From contig ONMG01000140.1 of NCBI GenBank assembly GCA_900318855.1, forward strand, positions 1 to 5,605: DNA of 5,605 nucleotides, written 5' to 3'. Shown here piece after piece: positions 4,983 to 5,605 of this stretch; positions within the stretch are counted from its first letter, which is position 1, and each line of letters begins with the position of its first letter. The translations under genes were made by a program, and so were the position numbers. The notes beneath the pieces were generated by a model. That model was given only the letters and a program-made list of their open reading frames with translations. It made no database searches and was not told the DNA's origin. This DNA is from an uncultured Prevotella sp. (GTDB lineage: Bacteria > Bacteroidota > Bacteroidia > Bacteroidales > Bacteroidaceae).

Positions 4983-5605
4983 TCATTCGCCAACCACCCA
5001 GTCCTTGATGTTGTGCTCCTTGCTGTCGAAGCTGACACCCACCTTCGTCACCTGCCGGCCCGCCAGCGCGAAGCGGTCGGCATAGCGCTTCTCGTCTATC
5101 TGGCGCAACGCCTCCGCCGCCGTGCCGTCCACCTTCAGCTCATGCAGGTAGAGGTGGCGGTTCATCTCCAGCACCACGTCCACGCGGCCCCTCGGCTTGC
5201 GCACCTCCACGTCGGCCCAAGCGCCCAGCAGCGAGAAGATGATGAACAGCACCTGCTGATAATGGCCCTCGTACCGCGTGTTGTCCGTGTAGGGAACCGT
5301 GCCGAGGAATGCCTGCAGCAGCCGCAGCATGCCGTCGATGTCGCCCCTGTACAGGGCGCGGGCCATGTAGGCGATGGTGAGGTTCGCCTTCTGCGTGTCC
5401 GGCATGACATAATAAGGGATGAGCGAGCGCATCAGCCCAAGCTCCACCTCGTGGTTGGGGAAGTCGAGCGTGTAGAGCTGCATGAAGTCGTCATAGCCCT
5501 TGATGGTGACGTAGCCGCTCTGGTAGAGCAGCGGCGTGAGCGTCGTCATCGTCTCCGTGGGAGCGTCGAAGTCAGAGGCCTGCGCCTCCATGCGGCCGAG
5601 CTGCG
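4983..5605 (-). CDS. AAA-ATPase-like protein with PD-(D/E)XK nuclease domain, C-terminal part
   Basis: The frame is open to the right edge; 206 residues are visible, with four codons (Gln-Leu-Gly-Arg) before the internal Met at 5591, so that Met is not the true start. LLYQSGYVTIKGYD (residues 21-34 from that Met), FPNHEVELGLM (44-54) and the region from about 110 onward are typical of the AAA-ATPase_like / PD-(D/E)XK family (formerly DUF1703), whose complete members are about 500-580 aa with an N-terminal P-loop domain. The nuclease-fold core is intact here: GRVDVVLE (135-142, Asp138) and LHELKV (149-154, Glu151 and Lys153), followed by QIDEKRYADRF. The biological role of these often multicopy Bacteroidetes proteins is unknown. 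The gene is clearly more GC-rich than its neighbours, which may point to a separate origin. Confidence 0.88.
   Translation of the reverse strand, partial: QLGRMEAQASDFDAPTETMTTLTPLLYQSGYVTIKGYDDFMQLYTLDFPNHEVELGLMRSLIPYYVMPDTQKANLTIAYMARALYRGDIDGMLRLLQAFLGTVPYTDNTRYEGHYQQVLFIIFSLLGAWADVEVRKPRGRVDVVLEMNRHLYLHELKVDGTAAEALRQIDEKRYADRFALAGRQVTKVGVSFDSKEHNIKDWVVGE

Noticed and set aside
1..5605. CRISPR arrays and tRNA or rRNA genes
   Set aside because: No regularly spaced direct repeats of CRISPR type (the only short tandem repeat is the 23-bp-period operator-like pair) and no tRNA cloverleaf or rRNA sequence was found.

Overview
The window looks like a chromosomal accessory stretch from a member of the Bacteroidales, probably a Prevotella/Bacteroides relative. 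The evidence is the promoter type (a TTTG box about 19-20 bp upstream of TAnnTTTG, seen cleanly in front of three genes), weak or absent Shine-Dalgarno sites, and gene families typical of that phylum: a DUF4143 ATPase, a DUF1080-PHP lipoprotein, an ECF sigma factor with a hydrophobic tail, an AAA-ATPase-like/PD-(D/E)XK protein and a DUF4372-type IS4 transposase remnant. Genus-level assignment is inference.

Layout, left to right. (1) 1-168, minus: the N-terminus of an rRNA cytosine-C5 methyltransferase running off the left edge. (2) 169-398: a divergent promoter region with back-to-back promoters and, on the right-hand one, an array of TTCCAT/ATGGAA half-sites that looks like an operator. (3) 399-1622, plus: an AAA_14/DUF4143 ATPase. 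(4) 1623-2165: no intact gene. It holds a 10-bp hairpin, a 132-nt folded element that can form a four-way junction, another 10-bp hairpin, and the left end of an IS4-family element with only the first 29 codons of its transposase. (5) 2166-2651, plus: a RapZ C-terminal (sugar-phosphate-binding) domain, beginning inside the IS end and probably cut off from an N-terminal kinase domain. (6) 2653-3288, minus: an ECF sigma factor, tail to tail with the RapZ gene and only 1 bp away. (7) 3339-4775, minus: a lipoprotein with a DUF1080 (3-keto-glycoside lyase/hydrolase) domain followed by a PHP-like metallohydrolase domain. It has its own promoter and probably drives the sigma gene as well. (8) About 4776-4982: promoter plus a long imperfect hairpin. 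(9) 4983-5605, minus: the C-terminal part of an AAA-ATPase-like protein with a PD-(D/E)XK domain, visibly more GC-rich than the rest and running off the right edge.

The window is a patchwork rather than one pathway. The lipoprotein and the sigma factor form the only likely operon. Two unrelated ATPase-nuclease families that are commonly multicopy in Bacteroidetes lie at the two sides, and a decayed IS has been left in the middle. The parts least explained by known genes are the 132-nt junction-forming element, the half-site array in front of the DUF4143 gene, and the 14-bp inverted repeat that pairs the IS end with the start of its own transposase.
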